Source: Actinomycetota bacterium (GTDB lineage: Bacteria; Actinomycetota; Actinomycetes; S36-B12; UBA10799). Taken from it: a DNA stretch of 39,505 nt. Below, piece by piece: positions 38,680 to 39,505 of this stretch (positions are counted from its first letter, which is position 1; every line of letters begins with the position of its first letter). The stretch covers positions 1-39,505 of the forward strand of contig CAUJDH010000043.1 of the NCBI GenBank assembly GCA_963169225.1, written 5' to 3'. The position numbers were made by a program, and so were the translations under genes. The notes beneath the pieces are model-generated. The model was not told the DNA's origin. It saw only the letters and a program-made list of their open reading frames with translations, and ran no database searches.

Positions 38680-39505
38680 GCTGGAAGCTATCGGACCTTT
38701 GCCTTTGGCGTTAGCTGCTCGAACCTTGACCAGGAACGTAAGCGTTCCCATGTACTCCCCGCGACTGCGTAGGCCTAGTGCACGAGTCAACTGTTTACGC
38801 GTGAGCGTGTAGCTGGTCTTGGACCTAGGTAGGTTGCGCAAGATGATCACCTTGCTCCGGCCCCGCAGTTGAACAGTCAGAATGTACTTGGTGACCGGGC
38901 GCTTAACCGAAGTGTCCTTCGGCTTCGACCATGACACCTTGAACTTGCTCGCTGTCGGCTTGCCCTTCACCTTCATCTTCGCAGGCTTCTGGTTAGGCTT
39001 GACCGTATCGCTTACCGGCTCGGCATAGGTGAACGCGTTCTTTACCGTCACCGTTCCGTGGTCTGTATTCGTGACCACTTGGTCCGCTTTGCCAACCGAA
39101 CCTGAAGGTGCCTTACAAGTGATCTTGGCACTTGAGACCACTGTCACTGGTGCACATGCCTTGCCACCAATCATGACCGTGACACCGCCAGCGAAGTTCG
39201 AACCGTTGATAGTGACTGTTTCACCTCCAGCTGTTGAACCCGTCTTGGGTGACACACCCGACACCGCGGGCGCGGTGACATAAGTGAACGCATCTGCGAG
39301 AGTGATGGTGCCATTATCAATATTGGTCACGGTCACGTCATACGTGCCATCCGTTTGCGCCGGTGTCTTACAAGTGATCGTGGTGCCACCGTCAGCGACC
39401 TGAACATCAGTACATTCTTGATCACCGATCATCACCACAGCACCATCACCAAAATCGGTGCCAGTGATCGTGATGGTGGACCCACCAGTGTTGTTACCGC
39501 CATCA
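38656..39505 (-). CDS. IPT/TIG-repeat surface protein with Fn3-like C-terminal module; 5' end beyond window
   Basis: Repeats such as PAVSGVSPKTGSTAGGETVTINGSNFAGGVTVMIGGKACAPVTVVSSAKITCKAPSG. The reading frame stays open to 39505 (GGSTITITGTDFGDGAVVMIGDQEC). Confidence 0.85.
   Translation of the reverse strand, partial: DGGNNTGGSTITITGTDFGDGAVVMIGDQECTDVQVADGGTTITCKTPAQTDGTYDVTVTNIDNGTITLADAFTYVTAPAVSGVSPKTGSTAGGETVTINGSNFAGGVTVMIGGKACAPVTVVSSAKITCKAPSGSVGKADQVVTNTDHGTVTVKNAFTYAEPVSDTVKPNQKPAKMKVKGKPTASKFKVSWSKPKDTSVKRPVTKYILTVQLRGRSKVIILRNLPRSKTSYTLTRKQLTRALGLRSRGEYMGTLTFLVKVRAANAKGKGPIASSSFKMRVR

Overview
The window comes from an actinobacterium-like chromosome and falls into four blocks. 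(1) About 1-14.2 kb, minus strand: a contiguous str-S10-spc ribosomal operon, from rpsL, rpsG, fusA and tuf through the S10 and spc genes to a truncated secY at the left edge. (2) About 14.6-31.0 kb: a compact nitrate-respiration and molybdenum-cofactor island. It carries an HTH-TOBE regulator, modABC, moeA, a mobA-like gene, a DUF6457-like gene, narKGHJI, moaA, moaD, moaE, mogA/moaB and moaC. (3) About 31.1-34.1 kb, minus strand: a tightly coupled three-gene cluster of a Tat-exported metallophosphoesterase, a lipoprotein and a multi-TM protein. (4) About 34.2-39.5 kb: two paralogous multi-TM histidine-kinase-like proteins flanking an opposite-strand NarL/LuxR-type response regulator, then a truncated IPT/TIG-domain surface protein. 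The best candidates for something undescribed are: the paired atypical sensors, which have an HGP(I/A)Q H-box without the usual acidic residue and one of which has a badly degenerate ATP-binding domain, together with imperfect tandem repeats in their intergenic region; a shared TTGCGCTAT motif in two Mo-gene promoter regions; and a Tat signal lying upstream of the annotated metallophosphoesterase start with only non-canonical start codons available. All calls come from reading the sequence and the supplied ORF track. No database search was run.
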